Below are positions 27,042-35,705 of a stretch of DNA of 64,000 nt, piece by piece. The stretch spans positions 52,541-116,540 of the forward strand of contig NZ_FTOP01000013.1 in NCBI RefSeq assembly GCF_900156785.1, written 5' to 3'. The number at the start of each line of letters is the position of its first letter. The stretch's first letter is position 1. Below the pieces are notes generated by a model, which saw only the letters and a program-made list of their open reading frames with translations, was not told where the DNA came from and did no database searches. The translations under genes and the position numbers were made by a program. Source of the DNA: Belliella pelovolcani (GTDB lineage: Bacteria; Bacteroidota; Bacteroidia; Cytophagales; Cyclobacteriaceae).

Positions 27042-27536
27042 ATGTACAATAAATTTTATGAATTCTCTGCTGAGGATATTAAAGGGCAATTGATAGATAT
27101 GACTGAATTCAAAGGAAAAACAGTCTTGGTGGTAAATACTGCAAGTAAATGTGGGTTAACCCCACAATTTGAAGGGTTAGAGAAATTAAATCAAAAATAT
27201 AAGGACAAGGGCTTAGTTGTTTTGGGATTTCCTTGTGATCAATTTGGTAATCAAGAGTTGGGTACAGATGATCAGATATCAGAGTTTTGTCAGATCAACT
27301 ATGGTGTGTCATTTCCAATGTTTTCGAAAGTTGATGTGAATGGTGATCAAGCTCATCCGATATTCAAATTCTTGAAAAGTAAATTAAAAGGAGGGATTTT
27401 GGGCTCGAAAGTGAAGTGGAACTTCACTAAGTTCCTTTTGGATGCTAATGGCAGGCCTGTAAAAAGATTCTCGCCATTTACGAAGCCTGAAGCATTAGAA
27501 AAGGATATTGTAAAACTACTAGAAAAGTCTAAATAA
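27042..27536 (+). CDS. Glutathione peroxidase family thiol peroxidase
   Basis: A 164-residue peroxidase with the catalytic tetrad visible: Cys37 in NTASKCGLTPQ (cysteine, not selenocysteine), Gln near 71 in FGNQE, Trp-Asn in KWNFTKF near 127. A second Cys in GFPCDQF near 66 is the usual marker of this family. Bacterial enzymes of this type reduce organic hydroperoxides, generally using thioredoxin. The gene shares one base with the following MarR/OhrR gene (TAATG), a translationally coupled operon, and carries palindromic operators in its promoter, which points to induction by peroxides. Confidence 0.96.
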   Translation: MYNKFYEFSAEDIKGQLIDMTEFKGKTVLVVNTASKCGLTPQFEGLEKLNQKYKDKGLVVLGFPCDQFGNQELGTDDQISEFCQINYGVSFPMFSKVDVNGDQAHPIFKFLKSKLKGGILGSKVKWNFTKFLLDANGRPVKRFSPFTKPEALEKDIVKLLEKSK

Positions 27537-27973
27537 TGGATCAGCTTAAGCTTGAGAATCAAATCTGCTTTCCATTTTATGCCTTGTCTAGATTGATTAT
27601 CAGAGCATATCAACCTCACTTGGAGGAGCTGGGGATTACTTATCCGCAATTTCTGGTGATGCTTGTGCTTTGGGAGCAAGATGGCCAATCGGTCAATCAA
27701 ATTGGTGAAAAATTGATTCTCAATACCAATACAATTACTCCTTTGCTGAAGAGGATGGAGCAAATGGAGCTCATACATCGTAGAAAAGCTAAAGATGATG
27801 AAAGGAAAGTATTGATCAGTTTAGCCCCTAAAGGGCTTTCAATGAAAGAAAAGGCTTCCTGTATTCCTGATGCACTCTTGGCCAATGTGGCCGGTGAAAA
27901 AATAGAGCGTACTCAATTTGACGAGCTGAAAAGTCAACTCAACTTTTGGATAGACGCTTTGAAAAAAGAGTGA
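27536..27973 (+). CDS. MarR family regulator, OhrR-like peroxide sensor
   Basis: A 145-residue winged-helix regulator. Cys11 in LENQICFPFYALSR is in the position of the peroxide-sensing cysteine of OhrR, and a second Cys109 (KASCIPDAL) could resolve it as in two-cysteine OhrR proteins. The winged HTH spans about 45-100 with NTNTITPLLKRMEQ and the wing RRKAKDDERKVLISL. It is coupled to the upstream peroxidase gene by TAATG and probably represses this operon through the two palindromes at 26978-27026 until oxidised. Confidence 0.9.
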   Translation: MDQLKLENQICFPFYALSRLIIRAYQPHLEELGITYPQFLVMLVLWEQDGQSVNQIGEKLILNTNTITPLLKRMEQMELIHRRKAKDDERKVLISLAPKGLSMKEKASCIPDALLANVAGEKIERTQFDELKSQLNFWIDALKKE

Positions 27974-27974
27974 T

Positions 27975-29012
27975 TTAGCTCTGGAATTCCTGTAGACGAG
28001 GGTTCATCACTTTGAACCATAATGGTGGAATCAATGCCATCAACATGCTTGCTGGATAGCCTGTTGGAAGTTGTGGGCTATCATCCATGTGTCTTAGGAT
28101 TTGATATTTTCTTGATGCTAGAAAATGATGATCAGAATGTCTTGTCAACTCAAACAATACAATTCTTCCCATTTCATGGTCAGAATTCCAAGAATGCCTA
28201 GGCATCACTCGTTCGTATCGCCCATTATTGAGAAGTTTTCTCCTCAATCCATAATGCTCAATGTAGTTGATAGTCTCTAAAAGTAAAAAGCCAATCACCC
28301 CAATCGCAATTGCATAGGGAAGAATTGAAGTCCCAAAATACCAGCTAATAATACTCAGATATCCGATTTGAGAGACAGAAAATCTGATCATTTCATTGTC
28401 CCATGAAAAGTTTTTAAGTCCTTTTTTAGTCAATCGCTCTTTTTCAAGTTTCCAAGCATTGAGATACTGACCAATGACAGACCTCAGGTAAAATGCGTAG
28501 ATGGATTCATTTTCTCTAGCTGTTGCTGGGTCATCATCTGTAGAGACATGCTTATGATGCCCACGGTTATGCTCGATAAAAAAGTGCTGGTAGAAAACTG
28601 GCAATAAGCCAACCTTAGCCAAGAACTGTTCCCATTTATTGCTTCTGTGTCCCAGTTCGTGAGCCACATTTATCCCTAAGGAACCTAATACAATCCCAAT
28701 ACTAAAAGTTAGCCCTATCGTTTCATTCCAAACTAAAGCACTTTGACTGATTGTTTGGAAATAAAGAAATACAAGAAGCAGGCATATCGGTGCGCAAATA
28801 TAAAGTAGGTAATCAAAGAACTTATTGGACAGTCTTCTCTTTTCCTCGGACTCGGTATAATTCTCTTCGGATGCTGGATATAGCGCATCTAGAATGGGGA
28901 AGATACCAAAAGCCAATATGACAGTAGCCCAAGACCACCAGCCTTGCCAAAGTAAAGCAATGTAAGCCGATAAGGGAATCGAATAAGCCAATAAGTACTT
29001 GAGGTCTTTCAT
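27975..29012 (-). CDS. AlkB-type membrane alkane 1-monooxygenase
   Basis: A 345-residue membrane di-iron hydroxylase from the ATG at 29012 (MKDLKYLLAYSIP); the frame extends 34 codons upstream without family character. The histidine boxes are HELGHRSN, HNRGHHKHV and RHSDHHFLAS, plus NYIEHYGL, exactly as in AlkB and XylM. The membrane segments are the usual six. AlkB hydroxylates medium-chain alkanes with electrons from rubredoxin; no rubredoxin gene is nearby. It faces the ohrR gene with 1 bp between, so the two are convergent. A related fatty-acid or terpene substrate cannot be excluded. Confidence 0.93.
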   Translation of the reverse strand: MKDLKYLLAYSIPLSAYIALLWQGWWSWATVILAFGIFPILDALYPASEENYTESEEKRRLSNKFFDYLLYICAPICLLLVFLYFQTISQSALVWNETIGLTFSIGIVLGSLGINVAHELGHRSNKWEQFLAKVGLLPVFYQHFFIEHNRGHHKHVSTDDDPATARENESIYAFYLRSVIGQYLNAWKLEKERLTKKGLKNFSWDNEMIRFSVSQIGYLSIISWYFGTSILPYAIAIGVIGFLLLETINYIEHYGLRRKLLNNGRYERVMPRHSWNSDHEMGRIVLFELTRHSDHHFLASRKYQILRHMDDSPQLPTGYPASMLMALIPPLWFKVMNPRLQEFQS

Positions 29013-29210
29013 TTTGAGGTAAATTAAATCACTTAAAATTTCTGAAAAATAAAATCTATTTGCAAATGATTTTGACCTTTTAAGAAGCATATAAACTTTG
29101 CAATGCATCTTCAAAATCAGTGATGTTTGGTTCTAATCCTTCTAAAATTGATTTTTTGTCAATTGAGCAAATGTCAAAAAGGAAATTTTGAAATAGATTA
29201 TACAAATAAT

Positions 29211-31205
29211 TTAAAATTTCAATAAATCCTCATCAACCATCTCTGGAATCGTGACCTTCAGTCCAGGCGTCCTTTCCATTTCCCTCTTTATTGCAAACAA
29301 AGCCTCCTCATTTCTGGCCCAAGCCCTGCGGGAAATGCCATTGTTCACATCATAGAAGAGCATGGATTGCAATCTGCGATTGGCTTCTTCTGTACCGTCG
29401 AGGAGCATACCGAAACCTCCATTGATGACCTCGCCCCAACCTACGCCGCCACCATTATGGATGGAAACCCAGGTGGCTCCACGGAAACTGTCACCGATCA
29501 CATTGTGAATGGCCATATCGGCCGTAAACTTGCTGCCGTCGTATATATTGCTCGTTTCCCGGAAAGGTGAATCCGTGCCGCTGACATCATGATGGTCCCT
29601 GCCCAACACTACAGGTGCGGAGAGTTCTCCTGACTGTACGGCTTTGTTGAACGCTTCTGCAATATTGATCCGGCCTTCTGCATCGGCATAGAGGATACGG
29701 GCCTGTGAACCCACCACCAACTTATTTTTTCCAGCCTCTTCTATCCATTTGATATTGTCCTGCATTTGCTGTTGGATTTCTGCGGGAGCAGATGCTTTGA
29801 TTTCCTTCATGATATCCATAGCAATGCGGTCTGTTTTCTCTAAGTCTTCTGGTTTACCAGAAGTACAGACCCATCTGAAAGGTCCGAAGCCATAGTCAAA
29901 ACACATAGGGCCTAAAATATCCTGTACGTAGGATGGATATCGGAAATCAATACCATTTTCAGCCATCACTTCAGCCCCGGCACGGGAGGCTTCCAAGAGG
30001 AAAGCATTACCATAATCAAAAAAGTAGGTTCCTTTGGCCACATGTTTATTTACAGCTGCAGCGTGTCGTCGGAGTGAATCTTGAACTTTTGATTTAAAAG
30101 TATCTGGGTCATTGGCCATCATGGTATTGGCTTCCTCGAAACTCAAATCTACAGGATAATACCCGCCTGCCCATGGGTTGTGCAGGGAAGTCTGATCAGA
30201 ACCTAGTTCAACTGTGATATTTTCCTCGTCAAACTTCTCCCATACATCCACCACATTGCCCAGAAAGGCGATTGAAACCACTTCCTGTTTTTCCTGAGCT
30301 TTTCTGACCCGAACGGTCAACTCATCCAAATCTTCCACCAACTCGTCAACCCAGCCTTGCTCGTGTCTTTTGTAAGCGGCCTTTGGGTTGACTTCGGCAC
30401 AGACGGTGATGCAGCCTGCAATATTCCCGGCTTTGGGTTGGGCACCAGACATGCCTCCGAGGCCTGCTGTTAAAAAAATCTTGCCTTTTGGATTTATAGC
30501 TGCACCTAATTTTTTCCTAAAAGCATTCATTACCGTAATGGTCGTTCCATGCACAATCCCCTGTGGTCCTATGTACATATACGAACCTGCGGTCATCTGT
30601 CCATATTGGGTGACGCCGAGAGCATTGTATTTCTCCCAATCATCAGGTTTGGAATAGTTGGGGATCATCATCCCATTGGTGACTACGACTCTTGGGGCAT
30701 CTTTGGAAGAAGGGAAAAGTCCCATTGGATGACCAGAGTACATGTGGAGGGTTTGCTCGTCCGTCATTTCGGACAAGTACTGCATGGTGAGCAAGTACTG
30801 GGCCCAGTTTTGGAAAACAGCCCCATTTCCACCGTATGTAATTAGTTCTTGCGGATGTTGGGCCACTGCTGGATCCAGGTTATTTTGGATCATCAGCATG
30901 ATGGCTGCTGCCTGTTGGCTTTTGGCGGGGTATTCCGAAATCGGCCTGGCAAACATTTCATAGTCCGGCATAAATCGGTACATATAGATCCTTCCGTATT
31001 CCTGTAACTCTTCAAAAAACTCCTTTGCCAGTTCTTCATGCCAGGCCTTTGGAAAATACCGTAAGGCATTTCTCACAGCCAACTTTTTCTCTTCCATGCT
31101 CAAGATATCCTTTCTCTTGGGCGCATGTGAAAAATTAGGATTTGGTTGCTTCTTAGGGGGTAGGGTGGTGGGGATGCCTTGGGTTATATGGTCTTGGAAG
31201 GTCAT
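29211..31205 (-). CDS. hutU: Urocanate hydratase (long form)
   Basis: A 664-residue urocanase, about 100 residues longer than the Pseudomonas enzyme, a form common in Bacteroidota. It hydrates urocanate to imidazolonepropionate using tightly bound NAD+ as an electrophile. Visible: TYGGNGAVFQNWAQY, GMMIPNYSKPDDWEK, the NAD-binding GLGGMSGAQPKA, and the catalytic-loop Cys in FRWVCTSG. It is the last of three hut genes on this strand, 242 bp after hutI. Confidence 0.97.
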   Translation of the reverse strand: MTFQDHITQGIPTTLPPKKQPNPNFSHAPKRKDILSMEEKKLAVRNALRYFPKAWHEELAKEFFEELQEYGRIYMYRFMPDYEMFARPISEYPAKSQQAAAIMLMIQNNLDPAVAQHPQELITYGGNGAVFQNWAQYLLTMQYLSEMTDEQTLHMYSGHPMGLFPSSKDAPRVVVTNGMMIPNYSKPDDWEKYNALGVTQYGQMTAGSYMYIGPQGIVHGTTITVMNAFRKKLGAAINPKGKIFLTAGLGGMSGAQPKAGNIAGCITVCAEVNPKAAYKRHEQGWVDELVEDLDELTVRVRKAQEKQEVVSIAFLGNVVDVWEKFDEENITVELGSDQTSLHNPWAGGYYPVDLSFEEANTMMANDPDTFKSKVQDSLRRHAAAVNKHVAKGTYFFDYGNAFLLEASRAGAEVMAENGIDFRYPSYVQDILGPMCFDYGFGPFRWVCTSGKPEDLEKTDRIAMDIMKEIKASAPAEIQQQMQDNIKWIEEAGKNKLVVGSQARILYADAEGRINIAEAFNKAVQSGELSAPVVLGRDHHDVSGTDSPFRETSNIYDGSKFTADMAIHNVIGDSFRGATWVSIHNGGGVGWGEVINGGFGMLLDGTEEANRRLQSMLFYDVNNGISRRAWARNEEALFAIKREMERTPGLKVTIPEMVDEDLLKF

Positions 31206-31447
31206 ATTTTACATGTTTTCGGGTTCTTTGAAAATTGAGGAGGGGATACTTATTGATATTAGCTGCGCGATATTTTCAGATATTGAATAAATACTAGCTT
31301 GGCAATCATGATTAATACTGTTGAAGATTAGTTTTGACATTCTCAATAGTTTTTTTGATAGGTCCTGTCTAATTTTTAAATTCAATCATATGTCTTTAGA
31401 TTCGCCTCAATATCAATTAGTATCCAATATCTACCAATATCAATTTT
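31206..31447. other. 242-bp gap between hutI and hutU
   Basis: No gene is seen. It is AT-rich. Around 31405-31446 there are several ATATCAAT/CAATATC words (AATATCAATTAGTATCCAAT and then ATCTACCAATATCAATTT) which, read on the other strand, resemble the GATATTGATAGATATTTG repeats at 36589-36650. The hutU leader probably lies here; no clear -33/-7 pair was found. Confidence 0.5.
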
Positions 31448-32692
31448 TTAAATTTCAACACCCCTTTTAAATATTTTAGAAGGCTTCAATCTTCCTTGCT
31501 GATAAGTAATCTCTCTATAGTCATCAGTTGGGAAAAATATAAGATCAGCAATTTTGCCTATTTCCAGTGTGCCCCGGTCTGCAAGATTGAGTGCAGCGGC
31601 GGCTCTAAAGGTAATTCCAGCAAGCACTTCTGCATTGCTGAGTTTCTCGAAAGTGCCCAAGGCAGCAGCCTGCATCAATAGATCACCCATGGGTGCCGAA
31701 CCTGGATTCCAGTCAGAGGCGATAGCCAAAGAAGCTCCTGAATCGAGAATTTTTCTGGCTGGCGTATAAGCCATGCCTAAGCCTAAAGATGCTCCTGGAA
31801 GGGCAACCGCTATGGTATCTGAACTTGCCAATAACTCAATTTCCTTATCTGTACTGGATTCTAGATGGTCTGCGGAGATTGCGCCGAAATTCACGGCTAC
31901 CTGAGAACCGCCAGCATAAAACTGATCCGCATGCACCGTAATATCAAAGCCCATTTCCTTTGCTTTTTGGAAGTAGGGTTGAATATCTTCGGCTGTAAAA
32001 GCTGTTTCCTCTATAAACGCATCGATGCGATTGGCTAGTCCTTCTGATCGTAGGGTAGGGAAGAGTTCCTCGCTTACAGCTTTCAAATAATCCTTCTGAG
32101 TCCCTTGATAGTCTATAGGCGGAATGTGAGCTGCCAAGCAAGTTGGAATCAAATCAGCAAATGTATTTTCATTAGCCAATTTAATAGCTTTGAGCATTTT
32201 GAGTTCTTCTTCAATAGCTAAGCCATAGCCACTTTTTACTTCAATCGTAGTAATCCCATCTTTGAGGTGCCTATTGGCTCTTTGCACAGTCAGCTGAGCT
32301 AGTTTGTCAAGGCTAGCTTTCCGCGTTTGCGTGACTGTATCCCAGATTCCTCCTCCTGATTTTGCTATTTCAAGATAAGATATTCCAGCATTGCGCATGG
32401 CGTAGTCTTTGGCTCTGCTACCCCCAAAGCAAATATGGGTGTGACAATCAATGAAACCTGGAAGGGCTACAAAATCACCTTTTAGGTTGACCATGTCCGA
32501 ACCAATGGATTGAGCCTCAGGATATAAGTCCCAGTACGGTCCAATATCATAGATTTTATCATCTTTGATCAGAATCCCAGCTTCTTGGATTACATGCAGC
32601 TGCTCGTCTTTCAATGCTCCCTTTACAGGAAGGTTTGCCATGGTAACCGCCTGGCGAATTGGACCAATGAAGGTGTATTTTATGGTATGCAT
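31448..32692 (-). CDS. hutI: Imidazolonepropionase
   Basis: A 414-residue amidohydrolase that opens the imidazolone ring to give formimidoylglutamate. Metal-binding HTHICFGGSRA at about 85-95, EVKSGYGL, HADQF, and the late SDWNPGSAP aspartate are all present. GALKDEQLHVIQEAGILIKDDKI is the usual N-terminal beta-sandwich. It lies between hutH and hutU; the gap toward hutH is 330 bp filled with repeats, so a single transcript is not certain. Confidence 0.97.
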   Translation of the reverse strand: MHTIKYTFIGPIRQAVTMANLPVKGALKDEQLHVIQEAGILIKDDKIYDIGPYWDLYPEAQSIGSDMVNLKGDFVALPGFIDCHTHICFGGSRAKDYAMRNAGISYLEIAKSGGGIWDTVTQTRKASLDKLAQLTVQRANRHLKDGITTIEVKSGYGLAIEEELKMLKAIKLANENTFADLIPTCLAAHIPPIDYQGTQKDYLKAVSEELFPTLRSEGLANRIDAFIEETAFTAEDIQPYFQKAKEMGFDITVHADQFYAGGSQVAVNFGAISADHLESSTDKEIELLASSDTIAVALPGASLGLGMAYTPARKILDSGASLAIASDWNPGSAPMGDLLMQAAALGTFEKLSNAEVLAGITFRAAAALNLADRGTLEIGKIADLIFFPTDDYREITYQQGRLKPSKIFKRGVEI

Positions 32693-33022
32693 ATTTATTT
32701 TTTTAGGTTTTTGCCACTAAGGCACAAAGACACGAAGCTTTGGTTTTTGGCTCGAAAAGCCGCAAATTCTGCCGCAAGAATGGGTTTATTATTTTCTCAT
32801 CTCGCATTTCATCTCAAACTTCTCATTTGCCACTAAGGCACAAAGACACGAAGCTTTGGTTTTTGGCTCACAGACCTGCCTTTCGGTAGAAAAGGAGGCG
32901 AATGCTTTTGTAAGATAGAGAAAACTGCATTCCTTCTTTGTTTTCTAATTTCTCGCATCTCATATTGCCAAGTAATATATACCCGCTATTTTCTTAGTGT
33001 CTTGGAGACTTTGTAGCTTTCT
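32693..33022. repeat. Repeat-filled gap between hutH and hutI
   Basis: No gene is seen in these 330 bp. A 43-nt sequence occurs twice without mismatch, at 32711-32753 and 32827-32869; each copy begins with TTGCCACTAAGGCACAAAGA. The second copy is followed by half of a palindromic element, ACCTGCCTTTCGGTAGA (32874-32890). Another degenerate piece in inverse orientation (CTTAGTGTCTTGGAGACTTT) ends five bases from the hutH stop codon. These belong to the same repeat family as 34612-34805 and 35384-35696. Confidence 0.85.
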
Positions 33023-34600
33023 TTAAAATTTATCAAACTCCCTAGACCATTGCGTTTCCAATTCCAATCTTTCTTTCTCAGCAACCTCCCTTGCCAAGTT
33101 AAGTAATTCCCCACTTCGGATGATCTCAATGGCAGTTTCCATATCTTCATACATGATTTGGTCTTCGGTGACATGCTTGATTTTGGTACGGACATGTTCG
33201 TAGAGGGCAGTCATGATCTTTCCTGATTTCAGAGGTGCATGAAAGTCCACCGCTTGGGCAGCACAGAAGAGTTCTACGCCTAGTATTTTTTCTACATTCT
33301 CTATTACCTGTAGGGCTTTTCTTGCCCCGATAGAACCCATACTCACATGGTCTTCCTGGCCAAGGGAGGTTGGGATACTATCAGCCGAGGAAGGAAAACA
33401 AAGTCCCTTATTCTCACTTGCCAAAGCCGAAGTGGTGTATTGAGGGATCATAAAACCGGAGTTCAAGCCGGTTTCTTTCAATAGTAGTTTGGGAACTCCT
33501 GGCGTGTCACCTTCCAAGGAAAGGTATATTCTTCTGTCAGATATATTTCCAATCTCCGATGCGGCCAAACAAGCATAATCCAATGGCATGGCAATGGGCT
33601 GACCATGGAAGTTACCTCCGCTGATGGTATGGGTTTCATCAAAGACCACTGGGTTGTCAGTCACTGAGTTGATTTCTGTTTCCAGCATGTGCTTCAAATG
33701 CAGCCAAGCATTGCGGGAAGCTCCATGTACTTGAGGCATACAGCGCAAGGAATAAGGGTCCTGTACCCGTGCACAGGTCGCATGGGAATGCACAATCTCA
33801 GATTCATGTAAGAGGTTGAGGATGGTCTGGGCTACATGTTGATTGCCTGCATAAGGTCGCAGTTGATGGAGTTCGGCAGAAAATGGTTTGATAGAACCTA
33901 GCAAACCTTCCAGCATCATGGCACCGGTGATATCTGCATGGGCAAGGATATTGTAAAACCGCTCTAAAACTTTCACGCCAAATGCAGCGATAAACTGCGT
34001 GCCGTTGATCAATCCTAGTCCTTCTTTGGGGCCAAGGTGGATGGGGGATAGGTGATGCTCTTGGAGGACTTCTGCCGCCGAGCGTATTTTTCCACCTACA
34101 TGCACCTTTCCCAATCCGATCAGCGGTAAAAACAAATGGGAGAGGGGAGCGAGGTCGCCCGATGCGCCTACCGACCCCTGTTTGGGTACCACTGGAATGA
34201 TATCATTTTCAATATGCCAAAGTATCCTGTCCAAGGTTTGTTCCTGTATGCCCGAGAAACCTTTTGCTAGCGCATGTAACTTCAGGATCAGCATCAGTTT
34301 GGAAATCTCCACAGGAATAGGTTCGCCTACACCCACTGCATGGCTTTTGAGCAGGTTTTCTTGGAGTTTACGGGTTTGATCGGGAGAGATCAGCGTGGTG
34401 CACAAAGGTCCAAAACCAGTATTGATGCCATAGACAGGTTGGCCCTTGGCTACGATTTTTTCGACCGCAGCAGCACTGGCTTTTACTTTTTCTCGTGTTT
34501 CAGAGCTGAGAATGCCTTTTATGTTCCCATTAGCGATGCCGAGGGCGATGGAGGCGGTGAGGTGTTGTTGGGCGTATAAGAAGGTTTTCATAGGTTTCAT
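33023..34600 (-). CDS. hutH: Histidine ammonia-lyase
   Basis: A 525-residue lyase that deaminates histidine to urocanate, the first step of the pathway. The Ala146-Ser147-Gly148 triad inside GSVGASGDLAPLSH forms the MIO cofactor, and VYGINTGFG carries the catalytic Tyr. SVTDNPVVF and the C-terminal helical part are complete. The start may be codon 1 or codon 4 (MKTFLYAQQHL). It is followed by repeats, then hutI and hutU on the same strand. Confidence 0.97.
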   Translation of the reverse strand: MKPMKTFLYAQQHLTASIALGIANGNIKGILSSETREKVKASAAAVEKIVAKGQPVYGINTGFGPLCTTLISPDQTRKLQENLLKSHAVGVGEPIPVEISKLMLILKLHALAKGFSGIQEQTLDRILWHIENDIIPVVPKQGSVGASGDLAPLSHLFLPLIGLGKVHVGGKIRSAAEVLQEHHLSPIHLGPKEGLGLINGTQFIAAFGVKVLERFYNILAHADITGAMMLEGLLGSIKPFSAELHQLRPYAGNQHVAQTILNLLHESEIVHSHATCARVQDPYSLRCMPQVHGASRNAWLHLKHMLETEINSVTDNPVVFDETHTISGGNFHGQPIAMPLDYACLAASEIGNISDRRIYLSLEGDTPGVPKLLLKETGLNSGFMIPQYTTSALASENKGLCFPSSADSIPTSLGQEDHVSMGSIGARKALQVIENVEKILGVELFCAAQAVDFHAPLKSGKIMTALYEHVRTKIKHVTEDQIMYEDMETAIEIIRSGELLNLAREVAEKERLELETQWSREFDKF

Positions 34601-34970
34601 GTTGGTTTATTGCCACAAAGGCACAAAGGCACTAAGATTTTTATTTTGGTTTTCCACAATGGCACAAAGGCACTAAGATATGTACTTTGGTTTGCTGCAA
34701 ACCTGCCTGAATGCAGACAGGGGCGCAAAGGCACTACGAATTAAATATGGCTAGAAAATACCAATACCTAGAAATAATTCTTTGAGCCTTCGTGACTTCG
34801 TGGCATTGAAATTCAAAAATAGTCAGTTATAAACATAATTATAAATACCAATTTCATGCATTAATAATAACTATTGGTTATTTAAAAAATAAACGTTTAA
34901 ATTCACAGTAATACTTGGGTCTATTAATTTGCAGTTGTATTTTGGTTTCAATGATTTAAACTTTTACGAA
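34601..34970. repeat. Repeat-filled gap upstream of hutH and the GxxExxY gene
   Basis: These 370 bp between divergent genes hold units of the GCCACAAAGGCACAAAGG type at 34612-34636, 34653-34678 and 34721-34740. A palindromic element, ACCTGCCTGAATGCAGACAG, lies at 34701-34720. At 34780-34805 there is an inverse-orientation unit, TTTGAGCCTTCGTGACTTCG followed by TGGCA. The rest is AT-rich and must include the promoters of both genes; I could not pick them out with confidence. Confidence 0.8.
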
Positions 34971-35363
34971 ATGGAGTTTAATGCGCTCAGTATTGAAGAA
35001 GAAAGGATAGGAAAGTGTATTGTAAATGCATCTTACATCATCCATAAAAGTATTGGGCCCGGGCTTTTAGAAAAAATCTATGAAGTTTGTTTGACGCATG
35101 AATTGAGAAAAGCAGGTTTGGATGTAAAAAGACAAGTTACTATTCCAATTCAGTATGATGGAATACAATTTGATGAAGGTCTGAGGTTAGATTTATTGGT
35201 GGAAGATAAAGTTATCATTGAGATCAAATCAGTAGAACAAGTAAACCCTGTTTGGGAAGCTCAGATTATCAGTCATTTGAAATTGACAGGTTTGAGTTTA
35301 GGCTATTTGATTAACTTCAATGTTCCTTTAATAAAGAATGGTATTAGGCGATTCCGTAATTGA
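34971..35363 (+). CDS. GxxExxY family protein (PD-(D/E)XK nuclease-like)
   Basis: A 130-residue protein from the ATG at 34971 (MEFNALSIEEERIG); the frame is open upstream to a TTG at 34929. The name-giving GxxExxY motif is GLLEKIY in SIGPGLLEKIYEVC. A later RLDLLVEDKVIIEIKS has the Asp-X(n)-Glu-X-Lys order of PD-(D/E)XK nucleases, which suggests nuclease activity or a derived role. The function of the family is unknown. It is bordered on both sides by repeats in inverted orientation, the innermost parts being TGGCATT on the left and ATTGCCA on the right, so the gene and its repeats may be one unit. Confidence 0.85.
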   Translation: MEFNALSIEEERIGKCIVNASYIIHKSIGPGLLEKIYEVCLTHELRKAGLDVKRQVTIPIQYDGIQFDEGLRLDLLVEDKVIIEIKSVEQVNPVWEAQIISHLKLTGLSLGYLINFNVPLIKNGIRRFRN

Positions 35364-35383
35364 ATTAAAGACTTAAAAATATT

Positions 35384-35507
35384 GCCACTAAGACTCAAAG
35401 ACACAAAGGGAATTCAAAAAGGGTATAGCCACAAAGACACAAAAGAAATTCAAAAAGAGGATAGCCACAAAGACGCAAAGGCACAAAGGAAATTCATAAA
35501 ATGTATA
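35384..35507. repeat. Three tandem repeat units after the GxxExxY gene
   Basis: Units begin at 35384, 35428 and 35464, each with GCCAC(A/T)AAGAC followed by CAAAG blocks, then GAAATTCAAAAAG or a close variant, then TATA. Unit lengths are 44, 36 and 44 nt; the short one lacks one 8-nt CAAAG block. All three are in the same direction. Confidence 0.85.
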
Positions 35508-35584
35508 TCCAGAAAAGGCAAAGAACAAGTGTAGAGATGTAATAGTAGTTATACCTAGGCTTCAAATTCCCTTATTTAAAATAG

Positions 35585-35696
35585 CTTTGTGTCATAGTGC
35601 CTTCGTGGTATCAAAGAAAAAAACCTTAGTGCCTTTGTGGCAAAATAAAACTAATATAATATACTTGGTGCCTTCGAGCCTTTGTGGCATCAAAAA
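35585..35696. repeat. Inverse-orientation repeat units before the LysR gene
   Basis: Units CTTTGTGTCATAGTGCCTTC (from 35585), CCTTAGTGCCTTTGTGG (from 35624) and TTGGTGCCTTCGAGCCTTTG (from 35665) are reverse-complement relatives of the units at 35384-35507. The last one runs to about the first possible codons of the LysR gene. Apart from repeats, nothing is seen between 35508 and 35681. Confidence 0.82.
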
Positions 35697-35705
35697 CTTT
35701 GGATC

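Noticed and set aside
31096..31290. 64-codon open frame on the + strand over the hutU start
   Set aside because: It is antisense to hutU for most of its length and has no conserved features; a shadow frame.
34612..35507. Regular CACAAAG repeats as a CRISPR array
   Set aside because: Units are not separated by unique spacers of constant length; they vary (36 and 44 nt), occur in both directions, and no cas genes are near.
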